A stretch of DNA of 42,451 nt from Chitinivibrionales bacterium. GTDB taxonomy: Bacteria > Fibrobacterota > Chitinivibrionia > Chitinivibrionales > WJKA01. The position numbers were made by a program, and so were the translations under genes. The notes below the pieces were generated by a model, which did not search any database, had not been told where the DNA came from, and saw only the letters and a list, made by a program, of their open reading frames with translations. The stretch is taken from positions 1 through 42,451 of the forward strand of contig WJLZ01000059.1 of the NCBI GenBank assembly GCA_014728215.1, given 5' to 3'. This document shows, one piece after another, positions 17,129-27,257 of this stretch. How positions within the stretch are numbered: position 1 is the first letter of the stretch; every line of letters starts with the position of its first letter.

Positions 17129-19108
17129 TTACTCGTTATCCTCAAGCCACCCTTTTCTGAGTGCAATACGAAAGAAAGCGTCAACGATCAAAGGATCGAA
17201 CTGTTTTCCCCGCTCCTTTTTCAATCGGCGAAAAGCCTCTTTTCTTCCGAGACTGTTACGGTAGGGGCGATTCGAGGTCATCGCTTCAAAAGCATCGGCA
17301 ACATGCAGAATTCGGGCTCCAACAGGAATGGCCTCACCTTTCAGGCCGTCGGGATAACCGCTTCCATCAAAGTTTTCATGATGATATAAAATTAATTTGT
17401 AGAGATCACGGAGAAAAGGGACATCCTTGACGATATTTGCTCCCAGGGAGGCATGGGTCTTCATAACACCGTTGAATTCATCGTAGGTAAGCGAGCCCGG
17501 CTTATTGAGAATATAGCCGGGAACACCGATCTTCCCGATATCATGCAACAGTCCGCCGTCTCTGATAATTCCGATTATAGTAGCATCAAGAGCCAGTTCG
17601 AGGGCAATTTCCTCCGCGATATTCATGACGTTTTCGGAATGGCCGTGCGTGTAGGTATCCTTTGCATCGACCGCTATGGCCAAGGCTTTTATGGTCCGGA
17701 TATAATTCTCTTTCATATCACCGTAAAGCTTTGCATTTGTCAAAGCAATCCGCGTCTGATTAACTAAACTGCACAGCAGCGAAAGCTTCTCGACTTCGCT
17801 CTCCAACTGGTTTTTTGCCGCAAAATAGAGAATTCCGTAATCGATTTTTTCTATCGCAATCGGCGCAATATGGGTAAAAGCGAAAGAAAGCGGCAGCGGC
17901 GAATCCGGGGTTCCGGATAAATTCAAGGGGACCATTCCTACCCGTTTGCTTACCACCAAGGCATTACTGACGGCATTGTATTCGGAAACCACCCGCTCGC
18001 ACATTTCATTCACCTGACTGTCAGATGCAAGCCCGCGAGACCAGTACATCAGGCGATAGGTCCGTTTGTACGTGGTGAGATATCCGATAATATCAATTTG
18101 AAAATTTTCTTTGATTGTCTCAAAAAGGCAGGTGATAATCCTGTCCTTTTCAACAAGTCCCATCAACCGCTCGGAATAATTGCTGATCAGCGAAAGTTCA
18201 TCGAGTTTCTGGTGGACCGATGTATACAGATTGGCGTTGTTGATAGCAATCCCGGCCTGAGCAGCCAGCACCTCGATCGTATTCAAATGAAGCATGGTAA
18301 AGGATTCTTCCCCCACCGGACGGTTCAGATTCACGACACCGATTGTTTCATCTTCAACCTTAAGGGGAACCGATATGGATGAACCGATTTCTTTCCGGGA
18401 GAGAGGAATATTTACTTCGGGATATGTTTCCTTATCAGTTATCAGCAGCGCCTTTCCATTGGAAACCACCCACTTCGAAACCGGCCATTCTCCTGCATCA
18501 CCAAGTGATGATCTCTTCAAGGGAGCCCGCACCCCCTTCTGCCGGGCAATAAACAGCTCCCGGTTCGATTTATCGATCAGCTGGATCGAGCCACTTCGGG
18601 CCTTCGAAACATCAAGACAACACTCGAGCGTATCCTCTAAAAGGCGGGGAAGATCGTGAGTATTTGATAATTTGCTGGTGATATCGTGAAGATTTGCGAG
18701 TTCGTTGAGCAGAGCATTTTCCTGAGAGAGTTCTGTGGTTGCAAAGGCCTGCTCGATTTTCTGCTCCAGCAGTTCCATTTGAAGCGGCTTAACGATATAG
18801 TCGAAAGCACCGTTTCTGAGCGTCTTGATAGCGCTTTCCACCTCCGGATAGCCGGTGGTAATAATAACCGGTATCGTCGATGAATTCTTACGGATTTCTC
18901 CCAGGAACTGGACACCGTCCATCTCGGGCATTCGAATATCGATAATCGCCAGATGCGGTTTCAATTCAAAATACAACTCCAGCGCCTGACGGCCGTCATA
19001 GGCAACCGCAGTAGTATAGCCGCATGTCGATAAATAATCGGATACAACAGTACATAAAGACTTGTCGTCGTCGGCAATGAGAATTAAATGTTCGTCTGCT
19101 TTACCCAT
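17129..19108 (-). CDS. Response regulator with GAF and HD-GYP domains
   Basis: 659 residues. An N-terminal receiver (about 8-125, phospho-Asp D57 in AIIDIRMPEMDG) is followed by a GAF domain (about 150-295), a second degenerate GAF-like region (about 310-460) and a C-terminal HD-GYP domain with GHSENV, LLHDIGKIGVP and HHENFDGSGYP. HD-GYP domains hydrolyse cyclic di-GMP; the metal-binding His/Asp residues and the GYP triad are intact, so activity is expected. No cognate kinase lies directly beside it, though two hybrid kinases are within 5 kb. Start ATG 19108 has a weak purine site. Confidence 0.92.
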   Translation of the reverse strand: MGKADEHLILIADDDKSLCTVVSDYLSTCGYTTAVAYDGRQALELYFELKPHLAIIDIRMPEMDGVQFLGEIRKNSSTIPVIITTGYPEVESAIKTLRNGAFDYIVKPLQMELLEQKIEQAFATTELSQENALLNELANLHDITSKLSNTHDLPRLLEDTLECCLDVSKARSGSIQLIDKSNRELFIARQKGVRAPLKRSSLGDAGEWPVSKWVVSNGKALLITDKETYPEVNIPLSRKEIGSSISVPLKVEDETIGVVNLNRPVGEESFTMLHLNTIEVLAAQAGIAINNANLYTSVHQKLDELSLISNYSERLMGLVEKDRIITCLFETIKENFQIDIIGYLTTYKRTYRLMYWSRGLASDSQVNEMCERVVSEYNAVSNALVVSKRVGMVPLNLSGTPDSPLPLSFAFTHIAPIAIEKIDYGILYFAAKNQLESEVEKLSLLCSLVNQTRIALTNAKLYGDMKENYIRTIKALAIAVDAKDTYTHGHSENVMNIAEEIALELALDATIIGIIRDGGLLHDIGKIGVPGYILNKPGSLTYDEFNGVMKTHASLGANIVKDVPFLRDLYKLILYHHENFDGSGYPDGLKGEAIPVGARILHVADAFEAMTSNRPYRNSLGRKEAFRRLKKERGKQFDPLIVDAFFRIALRKGWLEDNE

Positions 19109-19153
19109 CCGTCGCCAAATGCTGTTTGCCCGAAAAACAGGCGGAAGCTCTTT

Positions 19154-20209
19154 CTACCAACGAAACCGTCCACCTACCTGGTAGGTGCCGGCAAGCTCAT
19201 GAAAGAGATATGCAAAATCCAGGGCGAGTCTCTCTTCTATTATATATACTCCCCCGCCAAAGGTGAAGCGGGAGGTTTCTAAAATATTTATCGCTTCCGA
19301 ACCGAATCGGATTGCGACCCTGTTTCTGATCAGATATTCCACGCCCAGGTTACCATGAAATATAAATGACGGTATTTCATCTGGGTTGGAAAGTCTTATT
19401 TTATCGGGCACCTTAACCGAATCATCCCGCGCGAGCGAATTGACTCCTTCATTCCCGAGAAAATCGGGGGTATAGTAATTAACCTGAAGGCGACCGTAAA
19501 TATAGGGTATCTCTTTTTCCCATCCAATGCCTACCCTCACCTGAGGCAGGGCCAGATCATAGTAATCTTCGTTCCAGTAGATATAATTCGTGGAAATATT
19601 GTGTGCTACCAGGGCAGCCCGCAGGCCGACGGATGTCAATTCAAATGTCGCTGCAGCATCCACCCCTATGCCGTAACCCGTATAACCGAGCAAGTTTCTT
19701 CTCAGTGCATTGAGCGTGGCGCCTACGCCAAGGAGCATATTTTTTTTCACCTGAAACGAATGACCGTATCCGGCACGAAACATTATTTCCGATGATGATG
19801 AGTAATCGATTTTGTCGGGATCATAGATTGGATCGTCGAAACTGTTCAGCTCAAGATTGTCGTATATAGGGATACCCGGCACATAGAGGTAATTCAATGA
19901 AACGCCGAATCCCGAGTGGTCGTTCAGCCTGCCGGTATAGGAAAGAAAAAAGGTATTGAACACATCGGAATAGAAATCAGCAAAGGCGAATGAAACTTCA
20001 TTAATGGGATAAAGCCCCAAATTGGCGGGGTTGCCTTCGGGAGCAGCATCCTGATTGAATGTTTGATCGGCCCCGGCGAGAGCTGCCGATTTCGGACTGG
20101 TGAAAACGGCCCGGTTGCTGTTGGAGTAGTAATTATCGCCTGAACCGGCAGTAACCGAAGAAAAAATGAGCGCAGATATTATAAAACCAGTGAATGCGAG
20201 TTTTTTCAT
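19154..20209 (-). CDS. PorV/PorQ-family outer-membrane protein
   Basis: A 351-residue secreted protein with an N-terminal signal peptide (cleavage near SSVTAG), then the PorV/PorQ (UPF0164-type) start: SPKSAALAGADQTF and GNPANLGLY. A beta-barrel pattern of alternating residues continues to the final aromatic Trp (VGGRFRW). In Bacteroidota such proteins serve type IX secretion or similar export; in other phyla the role is unknown. No other secretion gene is present here. A perfect palindrome sits directly before the ATG. Confidence 0.82.
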   Translation of the reverse strand: MKKLAFTGFIISALIFSSVTAGSGDNYYSNSNRAVFTSPKSAALAGADQTFNQDAAPEGNPANLGLYPINEVSFAFADFYSDVFNTFFLSYTGRLNDHSGFGVSLNYLYVPGIPIYDNLELNSFDDPIYDPDKIDYSSSSEIMFRAGYGHSFQVKKNMLLGVGATLNALRRNLLGYTGYGIGVDAAATFELTSVGLRAALVAHNISTNYIYWNEDYYDLALPQVRVGIGWEKEIPYIYGRLQVNYYTPDFLGNEGVNSLARDDSVKVPDKIRLSNPDEIPSFIFHGNLGVEYLIRNRVAIRFGSEAINILETSRFTFGGGVYIIEERLALDFAYLFHELAGTYQVGGRFRW

Positions 20210-20226
20210 GGTTATATAATATAACC
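20210..20226. promoter_or_regulatory. Palindrome abutting the PorV-like start codon
   Basis: GGTTATAT and its complement ATATAACC flank a single base immediately before the ATG at 20209. In the mRNA the hairpin would include part of the AGAGG ribosome site, so it may limit translation. Confidence 0.4.
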
Positions 20227-20291
20227 TCTTGAGAAAATAAAATAAACATCAATTTATAGAAATTTCCACAATAAATCCTTAAAAAATACGA

Positions 20292-20321
20292 TTTACTCTG
20301 TAACAAATTGTATTTTATATT
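20292..20321 (+). promoter_or_regulatory. Candidate promoter of tRNA-Val
   Basis: TTTACT and TATATT separated by 18 bases, about 40 bases before the tRNA. Confidence 0.35.
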
Positions 20322-20361
20322 AAAAGAGCCTTTGTGATCCGGTTCAACAAAAATAACGTAC

Positions 20362-20435
20362 GGGCGCATGGCTCAGTTGGTTAGAGCGCCGCGTTCACAT
20401 CGCGGAGACCGCTGGTTCGAGTCCAGCTGCGCCCA
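20362..20435 (+). tRNA. tRNA-Val (anticodon CAC)
   Basis: Acceptor arms GGGCGCA/TGCGCCC pair fully. The anticodon stem CCGCG/CGCGG holds loop TTCACAT, giving CAC. The T loop is GGTTCGAGTCC. The 3' CCA is not encoded. Confidence 0.95.
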
Positions 20436-20495
20436 TTATATCCTCCATATCTTCAGGTACGTCTTTTGTATCAAAGGCGCTGCCGGAATGTGATT

Positions 20496-21968
20496 ATGGC
20501 CTCGAAGCACCTGTATTTTTTATTTATCAGCCTCCTCGTAATTATTACCCGGATACCGGCTCAGAATGTCTCTGATCAACCGGCACTCGATACCGGGTGT
20601 ATCGATTTTATCAGCCCTAAAGCGGGACGTATCATTGCCGGAACCTCCTGCACCCTTTCCATTGAAACCTGTGATTATGTGAAATCCCTGACCATAAAAG
20701 CCCGATATGCTTCTCATAAGCCTCCCCGAAAAATTGTTACCGATATCGGACACCTTACCCGACCGCCTTACAAGCTGATCTGGCAAACCGATTCAGTCCC
20801 CAATCAGTTAGTCGACGGCCTGAGCTTTTACTGTGAAGCCCTGCTGAGAAACGGTACAAAAATCTATTCTTTTCATGAAGGCATTTTTCTCATCCACAAC
20901 AGATTCTCTACAGATACCATGGAGATCCCCTTTCATCCTGCAGGCAAAACCGGCCTGCTGAAAAAAGGAATCAATATCACCGGAAAGGATAACCAGCTGA
21001 TATCGGCCAAAACCTTTCTCAGCTGGAACAAAGAAAATCTGAATTTTGACATTCGGGTTGTCAACCCGGCCTTTCATTCCTCTATGTCCCCTGAAAAAAT
21101 GAAAAAGGCAGGGGTAGAAATCCTGATCGATCACACCCTGCGACGTCTCCCTTACCCTTCATCGGATGACTATGTGCTTACCATCCCCCTTGAAGGAAAA
21201 GCATTGCGCACCATGTACATGCCCGAAATCAATGTCAAAGATCAGTTTACCCTGAAAAAACGGCAGGAGCCCCATACCGGTACCTATACCCTGAAAAAAA
21301 TCGATTTCAAAGGATTTACCGTCAACGCCTCCATTCCACTCCATGCGCTCGGCACAAGTATTCCGGAGTCTCTCGGCTGCAATCTTATAATTAAGGGATT
21401 TGATAATACCGACAGTCTGATAACCCTCTCCTGGGCCGATGCTCAGGGACTCGACCGGTATGCCCCGATTCTCTGGAACACGCTGCAGTTGAAACCGCTT
21501 CCCCTCTACCATCACTGGGCGGTAAGGCTGATCGTTCCCTTTCTGCTCGGTCTTGGCCTGACATTCGCCCTGGCCTGGATAAGCAGATCATTCAAAAGTA
21601 AGCAGAATACGGTTACAAAATTTGAAGCCGGTGAAGAAGAAAAAACTCAACTGGACAAGATTCAGACTGTTATCAACGAAACGATAACCGATAAAAATCT
21701 CACTCCAGCCCTTGTTGCATCTTCTGTTGAGCTTTCCACGTCAAAAGTTAAACAGATTGTTAAAAAATATTCCGGCATGCCATTTCATGATTATATCATG
21801 CACCTGCGGACCGAAATCGCCCGTGAACGACTGAGATCCTCCCACTCAAGTGAAGCCTTCATTGCCAACTCAAGCGGTTTTGCCGGCGTTCATGAAATGG
21901 AGAAATATTTCCAGAAATTCCACCATACAACACCCTATAAATATCGTAAAGAATTTCATGTTGCCTGA
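20496..21968 (+). CDS. Membrane-spanning AraC-type regulator with periplasmic sugar-binding-like domain
   Basis: About 490 residues. A signal/anchor helix (LYFLFISLLVIITRIPA) is followed by an Ig-like part (SPKAGRIIAGTSCTLSIE) and a beta-rich domain resembling CBM9/DOMON sugar-binding modules (WNKENLNFDIRVVNP, DYVLTIPLEG), a transmembrane helix (VRLIVPFLLGLGLTFALAW) and a cytoplasmic AraC/XylS helix-turn-helix pair (LTPALVASSVELSTSKVKQI; TPYKYRKEF end). This architecture suggests a one-component sensor that detects an extracytoplasmic ligand and binds DNA from the membrane. The CBM9 assignment is by resemblance only. I prefer ATG 20496; a TTG at 20466 would add ten residues. It lies 60 bases after tRNA-Val and has no operon partner. 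Confidence 0.82.
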   Translation: MASKHLYFLFISLLVIITRIPAQNVSDQPALDTGCIDFISPKAGRIIAGTSCTLSIETCDYVKSLTIKARYASHKPPRKIVTDIGHLTRPPYKLIWQTDSVPNQLVDGLSFYCEALLRNGTKIYSFHEGIFLIHNRFSTDTMEIPFHPAGKTGLLKKGINITGKDNQLISAKTFLSWNKENLNFDIRVVNPAFHSSMSPEKMKKAGVEILIDHTLRRLPYPSSDDYVLTIPLEGKALRTMYMPEINVKDQFTLKKRQEPHTGTYTLKKIDFKGFTVNASIPLHALGTSIPESLGCNLIIKGFDNTDSLITLSWADAQGLDRYAPILWNTLQLKPLPLYHHWAVRLIVPFLLGLGLTFALAWISRSFKSKQNTVTKFEAGEEEKTQLDKIQTVINETITDKNLTPALVASSVELSTSKVKQIVKKYSGMPFHDYIMHLRTEIARERLRSSHSSEAFIANSSGFAGVHEMEKYFQKFHHTTPYKYRKEFHVA

Positions 21969-22065
21969 ACGAAGGAGTGGGTGAAAGTCAGAAGTCACTG
22001 CCGTTGCTTAACCCCAACCTCTCAAATCGTTGTCTCAAATCGCTTTTCATCTCCTCCCCCGATCC

Positions 22066-24144
22066 CTACTGTCTCGATTTCCCCATTTTATAGAGCGCTT
22101 TCTGAATCTCAAGATCCAGCATGTTTTTGTCGTAGGGTTTGGTAAACCATTTGCGGATACCGAGGGCATTGAGGGTCTTTTGCTTGGGAGGAGGATAACC
22201 GGAAACGACAATTACCGCAAGGTCGGGTTTGATCTTTCGCATATTTCCGATCAGTTTATGAGGGTCATCGGTACCGAGCTTCCAATCCATAATAACAACA
22301 TCACAGTCATCTTTATGCCGCTTTAATGCTGCAAGCGTCTCTTCCTGATTCGAAGCTTCGCAATAGGGATAGCCGAGTCCTTTGATGAAAATTTTCAGGA
22401 TATCACGGATCTTGGCGTCATCTTCAAGGAGAAGAATACGAGATGAGAGACGGTTTACCATAATATGCTTGGTATCAAGATCGGTGTCTTCTTTTTCACT
22501 TTCAGGAAACTCCATCCGAAATGTCGTGCCTTGACTATCGGTTTTTTCAATAGTGACAACACCTTTATGCAACGAAACGATTCGTTTCACCAGCGCCAGA
22601 CCAAGACCGGTCCCCTTTCCGGCTTTTTTTGTGGTAAAGAATGGATCGAATATATTCTCCAAAATCTCAGGAGGAATACCACAACCGGTATCGGAGAAGC
22701 GAATTACAACGGTATCGGCGGCGCCTTCAACCCGGGTGGCGAAACATTCAATAAAAATCTGACCTCCACCCGGCATGGCATCACGAGAGTTGCCGATAAG
22801 ATTCTGGAATATCCGCCGAAGATAATTTTCATCACCTTGGATCCAGAGCTGCTCGTCGGTCATCTCAACAATTACTTCGTAATTATCACCAAGCTGCTTG
22901 CGGAACAATGGAAGGCATTTTTCGAAAAAGCTCCGGACATTGATCGAATCATAATCCAGGGGTCGCTTTCTTCCCAATGCAAGGAGTTCGGAGGTTAAAA
23001 AACGAGCATCTTCCAGAGTATCCAGGACAAGGTTCATCTGCTGCCGGGTATCTGCTTCACCGGTCTTATCTTTTACCCGTCCGATCAGATCATTAACTGT
23101 CTGGAGAATATTATTGAAATCATGGGCCATTCCGCTTGCAAGCGTTCCAAGGGACTCCATTTTCTGGTACTGAAAAAGACGGTTCGCCATCTCTTCACGT
23201 TGCGACATGGCCAATTCCTTGTCGGTGATATCGGTCATCAGCCCTTCCCACTGCTGTTTGTCTCCGGTAAGCTGAAGGGGCCTGATAGTGCAATCCACGA
23301 ATTTCCTTCCCCCTTCAAAATCTCTGATTTCGAAGGTGCCGCGCAATCCTTCGCTGCGAAGCCTCAAACTCTCTTTGTCAACAAGAAAGTCGCGAATATT
23401 CCGGCCTTCGAGTACTTTTTCCGGAATTCCGAGCAGAGTAAAGGATGCCTTGTTTGCCCAGAGAAAATTCCCGTTCACATCCAGTGTAAAAAGCATCTCC
23501 GGCAGCCGGTGAACCAGATTCTGATAGCGTGTCTCCGAGGAGATCATTTTCTCGATCGCCTTGAAATTATTCCGGGATATAATTCCTCCTAAAATAGCGA
23601 CGATAAGAAGAAGGCAAATGCGAATCGAGTAATCATAGGTCCAGTCGGGAGAGGTGCTGATAGCCGGGTATAAATAGAGAAAATAGAGAAGGCTGTATTC
23701 GGCCGCGGCCAGACTGCCGGCAAAGATGGAAAGCCGCATCTGATGGTGAAGCGCGGCAAAGGCGATAGGAATGAAATAGGCCCCGAAAAGCGCACTCTGA
23801 ATCAGCATCCTCGATGATGTGCCGACAGAATAGGACCAGAGGACATAGGTGACAATCGTTACATCAAAAAGCACCGAAATGAAAGCGGGGCTTTTGGGTA
23901 ATGCTCTGCGGCTGTAATAAAAAAGGTAATAGAAACTATAGAGAATCAGCGCCAGAGCAGTCAACATTTGAACACCGTATACAGCAGTACCGGTATTCCG
24001 TAAAAAATATCCCATCGTGAACATCATGGAAGCAAAGAGTCCGAGAATAAGACGGATCCATGCGACCCAATGCTCGCTTTTGGCGGCGGCGCTGCGAATA
24101 GTGCGCGTGCGTCCTAGAAAATCGGCGTGTGACTCATTTGACAT
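22066..24144 (-). CDS. Membrane hybrid histidine kinase (6 TM-PAS-HisKA-HATPase-REC)
   Basis: About 692 residues. Six hydrophobic helices (about 25-195, for example [20 protein letters not shown] and [14 protein letters not shown]) are followed by a PAS domain (about 210-320), a HisKA domain with the phospho-His in [10 protein letters not shown], a HATPase with [13 protein letters not shown] and [10 protein letters not shown], and a receiver with the acceptor Asp in VVIMDWKLG. It should autophosphorylate and relay to its own receiver; the final output partner is not visible. I prefer ATG 24144 over the upstream TTG at 24162; neither has a good ribosome site. Confidence 0.9.
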   Translation of the reverse strand: MSNESHADFLGRTRTIRSAAAKSEHWVAWIRLILGLFASMMFTMGYFLRNTGTAVYGVQMLTALALILYSFYYLFYYSRRALPKSPAFISVLFDVTIVTYVLWSYSVGTSSRMLIQSALFGAYFIPIAFAALHHQMRLSIFAGSLAAAEYSLLYFLYLYPAISTSPDWTYDYSIRICLLLIVAILGGIISRNNFKAIEKMISSETRYQNLVHRLPEMLFTLDVNGNFLWANKASFTLLGIPEKVLEGRNIRDFLVDKESLRLRSEGLRGTFEIRDFEGGRKFVDCTIRPLQLTGDKQQWEGLMTDITDKELAMSQREEMANRLFQYQKMESLGTLASGMAHDFNNILQTVNDLIGRVKDKTGEADTRQQMNLVLDTLEDARFLTSELLALGRKRPLDYDSINVRSFFEKCLPLFRKQLGDNYEVIVEMTDEQLWIQGDENYLRRIFQNLIGNSRDAMPGGGQIFIECFATRVEGAADTVVIRFSDTGCGIPPEILENIFDPFFTTKKAGKGTGLGLALVKRIVSLHKGVVTIEKTDSQGTTFRMEFPESEKEDTDLDTKHIMVNRLSSRILLLEDDAKIRDILKIFIKGLGYPYCEASNQEETLAALKRHKDDCDVVIMDWKLGTDDPHKLIGNMRKIKPDLAVIVVSGYPPPKQKTLNALGIRKWFTKPYDKNMLDLEIQKALYKMGKSRQ

Positions 24145-24255
24145 CGTGGCAAAGGCTTGCAATTACTGTTTTTTCACCCTGTTACTGAAGACTTTTCCTG
24201 AAACGAATTCAAGTAATTATTTGTAATAAAATAAGTTAATACCATCTTTAATCCA

Positions 24256-24273
24256 ATTTATAATATTATAAAT
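24256..24273. promoter_or_regulatory. 18-bp A/T palindrome in divergent promoter region
   Basis: ATTTATAA-TA-TTATAAAT is a perfect palindrome between the divergent hybrid kinase and the chorismate-synthase-like gene. It resembles Fur-family (PerR) boxes without the central base, but A/T richness makes chance more likely. Confidence 0.3.
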
Positions 24274-24417
24274 ATGTTTTTTCATTCTATGCCATAATTT
24301 CCAATCACTTATCGAAATCTGCATGGACAACTTCCATTTAATATTTTTATACCTCACCATATAATTACTCCAGCATTTTTTGCATATTGAATCGTACTCT
24401 TCAAAAAAGGAGAAAAA

Positions 24418-25755
24418 ATGATCGGATGTCATTTCGGCAGATTTTTGCAGGTTACTGTTGCAGGTGGTTCTTATCAAGAAGGGCTTACTGCGGTAATTCA
24501 GGGAATTCCCCCGGGAATACTTGTGGCCGAAAAAGAGATCTATGGCGATCTCCTCTTACGCAAGCCCGGCGCAGATGAGCTCTCATCCCCGCGAAAAGAA
24601 CCTGATCTTCCGGTCATATACTCAGGATTTAATGCTGCGGATACCATTGAAAATGCCGGTAATAAAAATCATACCAACGGTACCCCGCTCTGCATCCTGA
24701 TACCCAATCTCGACCGTCATTTCATTCATATCAAGCAATATCAGGACACCAATCGCACTCCCCGTCCGGGGCACGCATCCTATGCCACGTTCATGAAATA
24801 CGGTGCCGATGACGACGCTATCGGTGCAGGAATTTTCAGCGGCCGGTATACTTCCACCATTGTCGCTGCCGGCGCAATTGCAAAAAAAATCCTGGCACTC
24901 TATGGTATATCGGTCTTCTCCTACGTGAAAGAGATGGGCGGTGTTCCCTGTCCTGAAATCGACGAAACCGCGATCAGGGAAAAAGCCGAATCCTACAAAA
25001 AAATGCGCTGCGATTATGATCCCTTTTATCAGGAAGTCTATGAAAAGGGACGAATCACCATGGAAATGCGATTTCTGGAAAAAATGAAGATCCTCGCAGA
25101 GATCGAGAATGAAATCGATGATATCCGCTCAAAAGCGCCCGCCTTCGACCCTGACGCGATAAAAGAGAAATATAACGTTCATCCGATACTCAATTGTCCC
25201 GATCTGAAAGCAGCACAGGAGATGGTCGATGCGGTTAATAGGATTTCCGCAACCGGCGATTCGGCCGGCGGCCTGGTCGAAGTCATGGTGACCGGTGTTC
25301 CGGCAGGACTCGGTGAGCCGGTATTCGATAAACTTGATGCCGAACTCGGAAAAATGGTCGGTATCGGCGCAGTAAAAAGCGTTGAAATCGGCGCTGGGAT
25401 AAAAGTTAAAGATATGACCGGCTATGAATGCAACGACCGGATGCATTCCGAAAAGGACAAGGTCGTATTCGAATCCAACAATGCTGGCGGTATTACCGGC
25501 GGTGTTTCCACCGGACAGACAATCATCGCCCGCCTCGGGGTCAAACCGACTCCTACAATCGATAAAAAACAGAATACTATTGATAAATATACCCTGGAAA
25601 ACAAAGAACTGGCCGCCATAACCCGACGGGACCCGACCATCGTCGCCCGGATCTGGCCGGTGGCTGAAAACTACACCGCTCTGGTCATGCTCGATAACCT
25701 TATGGCACATCTCGGTTATCAGAATGTGATCAAGACAATTTCAGAAAAGGCATAA
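24418..25755 (+). CDS. Divergent chorismate synthase homologue, probably altered activity
   Basis: The 445-residue protein follows the AroC fold throughout: FGRFLQVTVAGGS at the start, GIPPGI, RKEPD, RPGHASYATFMKYG (119 = conserved His), VAAGAIAKKIL, SGGLVEVMVTGVPAGLGEPVFD-type block, SNNAGGITGGVSTGQ and KPTPTI. AroC turns EPSP into chorismate with reduced FMN. Key sites differ, however: the GESHG motif is GGSYQEG (its His replaced by Tyr), the RSSARETA flavin/phosphate motif is IFSGRYTS, and GRHDPC is TRRDPT. It is also longer than the usual 360-400 residues. It may be a paralogue with another reaction or a degraded enzyme; no other shikimate gene is near. AAGGAG before the ATG is strong, and the gene overlaps the next M16 peptidase by one base (TAATG). 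Confidence 0.8.
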   Translation: MIGCHFGRFLQVTVAGGSYQEGLTAVIQGIPPGILVAEKEIYGDLLLRKPGADELSSPRKEPDLPVIYSGFNAADTIENAGNKNHTNGTPLCILIPNLDRHFIHIKQYQDTNRTPRPGHASYATFMKYGADDDAIGAGIFSGRYTSTIVAAGAIAKKILALYGISVFSYVKEMGGVPCPEIDETAIREKAESYKKMRCDYDPFYQEVYEKGRITMEMRFLEKMKILAEIENEIDDIRSKAPAFDPDAIKEKYNVHPILNCPDLKAAQEMVDAVNRISATGDSAGGLVEVMVTGVPAGLGEPVFDKLDAELGKMVGIGAVKSVEIGAGIKVKDMTGYECNDRMHSEKDKVVFESNNAGGITGGVSTGQTIIARLGVKPTPTIDKKQNTIDKYTLENKELAAITRRDPTIVARIWPVAENYTALVMLDNLMAHLGYQNVIKTISEKA

Positions 25756-27257
25756 TGAGAACAGTAATTAAAATCATCGCTTTTCTCACATTCTGCACTG
25801 CTGTTTCCGGTGCAGCGAACATATCTGTCCCAGTCCACTACGACTCACTGGCCAACGGCCTGAAAATCATGGTTGTCCCCGACACCCAGGTAGCGGTTGT
25901 CTCCTGCAGGCTCTACTATTTCGTCGGGTCCATGTATGAAGGTCCCGGCACCTCCGGACTCTCTCATATGTACGAACATATGATGTTCAAAGGCACCAGA
26001 ACACTGGGAACCAAATCCTACAAAAAAGAGGTGCCGATCATGAATACAATCGATTCTCTGGATGCCAAAATCCAGCGATTGAGAGAGCAAGGTGCCAGTG
26101 AATCGGATGAAAAAATCATTGCACTGCGGAAACAGATTTTCGAACTCCTCGAAAAACAGCGTAAATACATGAAAAAGGATGAAATCTGGGAACTCTACAA
26201 GAATAATGGAGGTACCCACCTGAACGCCTGGACCGGCGATGACATGACCGGTTACATTGTAACGCTCCCTGAAAATAAAGTCGACCTTTTCTACTGGATC
26301 GAATCCGACCGCATGAATAATCCGGTGCTCAGAGAGTTTTACAGCGAGCGTGATGTTGTTACTGAAGAGCGGCGAATGCGGTATGAAAACCGTCCTGCGG
26401 GAAAATATTATGAGCGTCTCTTTGCACTCTTTTACAAAGCCCACCCGTACCGAATTCCCACTATCGGCTGGATGTCTGATATTCGTTCCTATACCCGCGA
26501 AAAACTCAGAGAGCATGTGGCCAGATATTATACCCCGGACAATGCGCTCATCGTGCTGGTCGGCAAAATCGAGCCCGAAAAGGCAGTCAAGGATATCAAA
26601 CGGTATTTTGGACATATCCCCCCGGCGGCGGAGCCTAAAGAAGATGTGGTTACCCGTGAACCGGACCCCGTGGGCCAGACACGATTTACCCTTCATGATA
26701 ACGCATCCCCACAAATGGATATGTTCTTTCATACACCGGGATATCCCAATCAGGACCTCTATGTTCTCGATGTTGTCGAAGGTATTTTATCCGGAAGAAG
26801 CGGACGGCTGTATGAACGGCTGGTTGATAAAGAAAAGCTCTGCACAAATGCAGGGGCTTCCAACCGGACCAAGCTTCATAACGGATATTTTCATGTATGG
26901 GCCACGCTGAAAGATACCACCGATCCTGCCGAGGTGGAGAAAATTATCATCGAAGAAATTGAGCGCCTTACAGAGAAACCGCCCATCCCGAAAGAGATGG
27001 AACGGAACAAAAACAATATCCGAATGTCCTTTGTCAAGCAAATCAACAGCCTCGAAGGCTTATCGGACCTGCTGGCTGCCTTTGAACGAATTGGTAGCTG
27101 GGAAGACCTGATAGAATATCCCGACAAAATCGCCGAAATCTCACCGGATCAGGTCGCGCCGGTTGTTACTCGTTACCTTAAACCCGACCTGTCGACCATC
27201 GGCATGCTTTTAAAACCTCAAAAAAGTGAAAAAACAGCTGATAATGAGCAGAAATAA
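25755..27257 (+). CDS. M16 zinc metallopeptidase, catalytic subunit
   Basis: The 500-residue precursor has a signal peptide (cut near SGAA) and an M16 catalytic core with the inverted zinc motif H71-MYE-H75 and the distal EE in VVTEERRMRYE (204-205). A helical insertion of about 60 residues rich in Lys and Glu lies between them (about 90-150). It should act outside the cytoplasmic membrane on peptides. Together with the next gene it forms a two-chain M16 enzyme, as known for bacterial M16B pairs. It starts within the stop codon of the upstream gene, so translation is coupled. Confidence 0.93.
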   Translation: MRTVIKIIAFLTFCTAVSGAANISVPVHYDSLANGLKIMVVPDTQVAVVSCRLYYFVGSMYEGPGTSGLSHMYEHMMFKGTRTLGTKSYKKEVPIMNTIDSLDAKIQRLREQGASESDEKIIALRKQIFELLEKQRKYMKKDEIWELYKNNGGTHLNAWTGDDMTGYIVTLPENKVDLFYWIESDRMNNPVLREFYSERDVVTEERRMRYENRPAGKYYERLFALFYKAHPYRIPTIGWMSDIRSYTREKLREHVARYYTPDNALIVLVGKIEPEKAVKDIKRYFGHIPPAAEPKEDVVTREPDPVGQTRFTLHDNASPQMDMFFHTPGYPNQDLYVLDVVEGILSGRSGRLYERLVDKEKLCTNAGASNRTKLHNGYFHVWATLKDTTDPAEVEKIIIEEIERLTEKPPIPKEMERNKNNIRMSFVKQINSLEGLSDLLAAFERIGSWEDLIEYPDKIAEISPDQVAPVVTRYLKPDLSTIGMLLKPQKSEKTADNEQK

